NCBI GenBank assembly: GCA_934183325.1
Contig: CAKPSH010000003.1
Location: 43,711-107,710 of the forward strand
Reading direction: 5' to 3'
From: an uncultured Clostridia bacterium
Lineage (GTDB): Bacteria > Bacillota > Clostridia > TANB77 > CAG-508
DNA: 64,000 bases
The notes below the pieces were generated by a model, which saw only the letters and a list, made by a program, of their open reading frames with translations, was not told the DNA's origin and did no database searches. The position numbers were made by a program, and so were the translations under genes. Positions 62,927 to 64,000 of this stretch are shown here, in pieces; within the stretch, counting starts at the first letter, position 1, and each line of letters opens with the position of its first letter.

Positions 62927-63874
62927 ATGCTAGAACCAATATTTTTTAAACCAAGTTATAAAGAAGTTGTATGGGGAGGAAATAATATAAAGACTTTCTT
63001 TCACAGAAATATAGAAGGAAATAATATAGGAGAAAGTTGGGAATTATCTGCTCATAAAAATGGACTAAGTATAATAAAAAATAAAGAATATAATAATGAA
63101 AGCTTATTAGATTTATATAATGATAAAAGTAAAAGAAAAGAAATTTTTGGAAATAAGAGCATAAACATAGATAGATTTCCTATATTAGCTAAATTTATAG
63201 ATGCACAACAAAATTTATCAATTCAAGTACACCCAGATGACGCATATGCCAGAAAATATGAAAATGACTCAGGAAAAACAGAAGTCTGGTATATAATGGA
63301 TTGCAAAGAAGACGCAAAATTAGTATATGGATTTAAAGATAATGTAACACAAGAAAACTTAAAAAATGCAATGAATAACATTGAAGAAAATGTAAAATAT
63401 GTCAATGTAAAAAAAGGAGATTTTATTTCAATTCCAGCAGGAACAATTCACGCAATATGTGGAGGAATAATGCTATGCGAAATACAACAAAGCAGTGATG
63501 TAACATACAGAGTATATGATTGGAATAGAATTGGACTAGATGGAAAACCAAGACAACTACATACTCAAAAAGCATTAGATGTCATAAATGTAAATAATAA
63601 TACAAAAGTTCATAATTATTACAATTTTAAAGAAACGCAAAACATATATAATTCAAAAAACTTTAATATTGATTTAGTAAATGTTAAAGGAAATTTAACA
63701 ACACATTCAAATGAAGAAAGTTTTAATGCTTATATAGTTTTAGAGGGAAGTGGAAAAGTTAAGTCAAATAATTTTGAAAACGATTTACAAAAAGGAAGTA
63801 CTTTCTTAATTCCTGCAGAACTAGGAGCATATGCATTTGAAGGAAATTTAAAATTAATGAAAGTTTATCTATAA
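62927..63874 (+). CDS. manA: Mannose-6-phosphate isomerase, class I
   Basis: ManA interconverts mannose-6- and fructose-6-phosphate. The 315-residue cupin protein has the zinc ligands in QVHPDD (His), KTEVWYI (Glu) and AGTIHAICGG (His), and the YRVYDWNR catalytic-region segment. AAAGGAGG precedes the ATG. Short class I enzymes of about 315 residues are usual in Firmicutes. It is separated from pgcA by a terminator and ends at another, with repeat copy C behind it. Confidence 0.95.
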   Translation: MLEPIFFKPSYKEVVWGGNNIKTFFHRNIEGNNIGESWELSAHKNGLSIIKNKEYNNESLLDLYNDKSKRKEIFGNKSINIDRFPILAKFIDAQQNLSIQVHPDDAYARKYENDSGKTEVWYIMDCKEDAKLVYGFKDNVTQENLKNAMNNIEENVKYVNVKKGDFISIPAGTIHAICGGIMLCEIQQSSDVTYRVYDWNRIGLDGKPRQLHTQKALDVINVNNNTKVHNYYNFKETQNIYNSKNFNIDLVNVKGNLTTHSNEESFNAYIVLEGSGKVKSNNFENDLQKGSTFLIPAELGAYAFEGNLKLMKVYL

Positions 63875-63904
63875 AGACAAAAATAATTATATTTAAAGAA
63901 AAAG

Positions 63905-63946
63905 GATTTTCTAAATGTGAGTAAACATATAAGAAAATCTTTTTTT
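63905..63946 (+). terminator. Terminator after manA
   Basis: GATTTTCT-A-ATGT pairs with ACAT-AGAAAATC with small bulges, followed by seven T. Repeat copy C starts right after the T-tract. Confidence 0.8.
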
Positions 63947-64000
63947 ATATTCTTAGGAAAGTCATCTATGAAATAGTGAGTTTCCTTAGAAGATAATTAT
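63947..64000 (+). repeat. 107 bp two-hairpin repeat, copy C (cut by the window end)
   Basis: The 54 visible bases, from ATATTCTTAGGAAAGTCATC to AGATAATTAT, are identical to the first 54 bases of copy A and contain the complete first hairpin. Confidence 0.85.

Noticed and set aside
1..64000. CRISPR array
   Set aside because: No set of short regularly spaced direct repeats and no cas gene were seen; the dispersed repeats are far apart and hairpin-type.
1..64000. UGA read as tryptophan
   Set aside because: UGA appears as a normal stop (for example at 23747-23749), and tryptophan is encoded by TGG throughout.

Overview
The window is a 64 kb piece of a low-GC (well under 35 % by eye), AT-rich Firmicutes chromosome, most likely an anaerobic, endospore-forming member of the Clostridia, probably uncultivated. 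The support is a complete gerA-gerB-gerC germinant receptor operon, the sporulation regulator spoIIID next to an mbl/mreB homologue (the same neighbourhood as in Bacillus), Gram-positive division genes sepF and divIVA, PolC-type DNA polymerase III, LPxTG-type cell-wall proteins and a complete lower glycolysis cluster. The start of the first gene and the end of the last repeat are cut by the window.

Layout: 0-4 kb holds an exporter permease (FtsX family), sepF and divIVA. At 4-8 kb is the germination operon on the minus strand. At 8-13.5 kb are upp, rpmF, a dCMP deaminase, der, plsY, gpsA and a zinc-ribbon protein. At 13.5-18 kb are a small conserved protein, a von Willebrand A surface protein, spoIIID, trmB, mbl and a tRNA-Thr. 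At 18-19.7 kb there are two unrecognised genes of foreign-looking composition facing each other, each driven by an almost identical promoter. At 19.8-24.6 kb are coaE-coaD, a GIY-YIG protein, a YqeG phosphatase, a prepilin-peptidase-like protein, an M24 aminopeptidase and efp. At 24.7-27.2 kb are an M23 peptidase, a GtrA protein and mtaB; the first and last are broken by +1 frameshifts. At 27.3-34.3 kb are gapA, pgk, tpiA, gpmI, a YezG-like protein, eno and a tRNA-Gln. At 34.5-41.3 kb is an accessory stretch: LysR regulator, RtcB-like protein, holin plus peptidoglycan-binding remnant, an ABC exporter and an unknown membrane-anchored protein. At 41.5-50.4 kb are topB, a COG0523 GTPase, an LPxTG protein and polC. 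At 50.8-56.4 kb are TraX, a glycosyltransferase, tdk, nadE, pncB and pyrB. At 56.7-59.4 kb is a very unusual nine-repeat protein. At 59.5-63.9 kb are an iron alcohol dehydrogenase, phosphoglucomutase and manA.

The most striking signal is recoding-like. By eye I find only four in-frame CGG codons in the window. Three sit exactly where a conserved protein (mtaB once, the M23 peptidase twice) changes to the +1 frame, and in each case skipping the C of CGG-N restores a Gly codon GGN and the family sequence. The fourth is in one of the foreign-looking genes. This suggests CGG is an unassigned or starved codon in this lineage that provokes +1 frameshifting; clustered sequence error is the main alternative.

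Several small repeats are also present: a 225 bp element with 17-19 bp terminal inverted repeats in two inverted copies; a 107 bp two-hairpin element in four copies, every one abutting the T-tract of an intrinsic terminator; and two further single-copy inverted-repeat elements behind polC.
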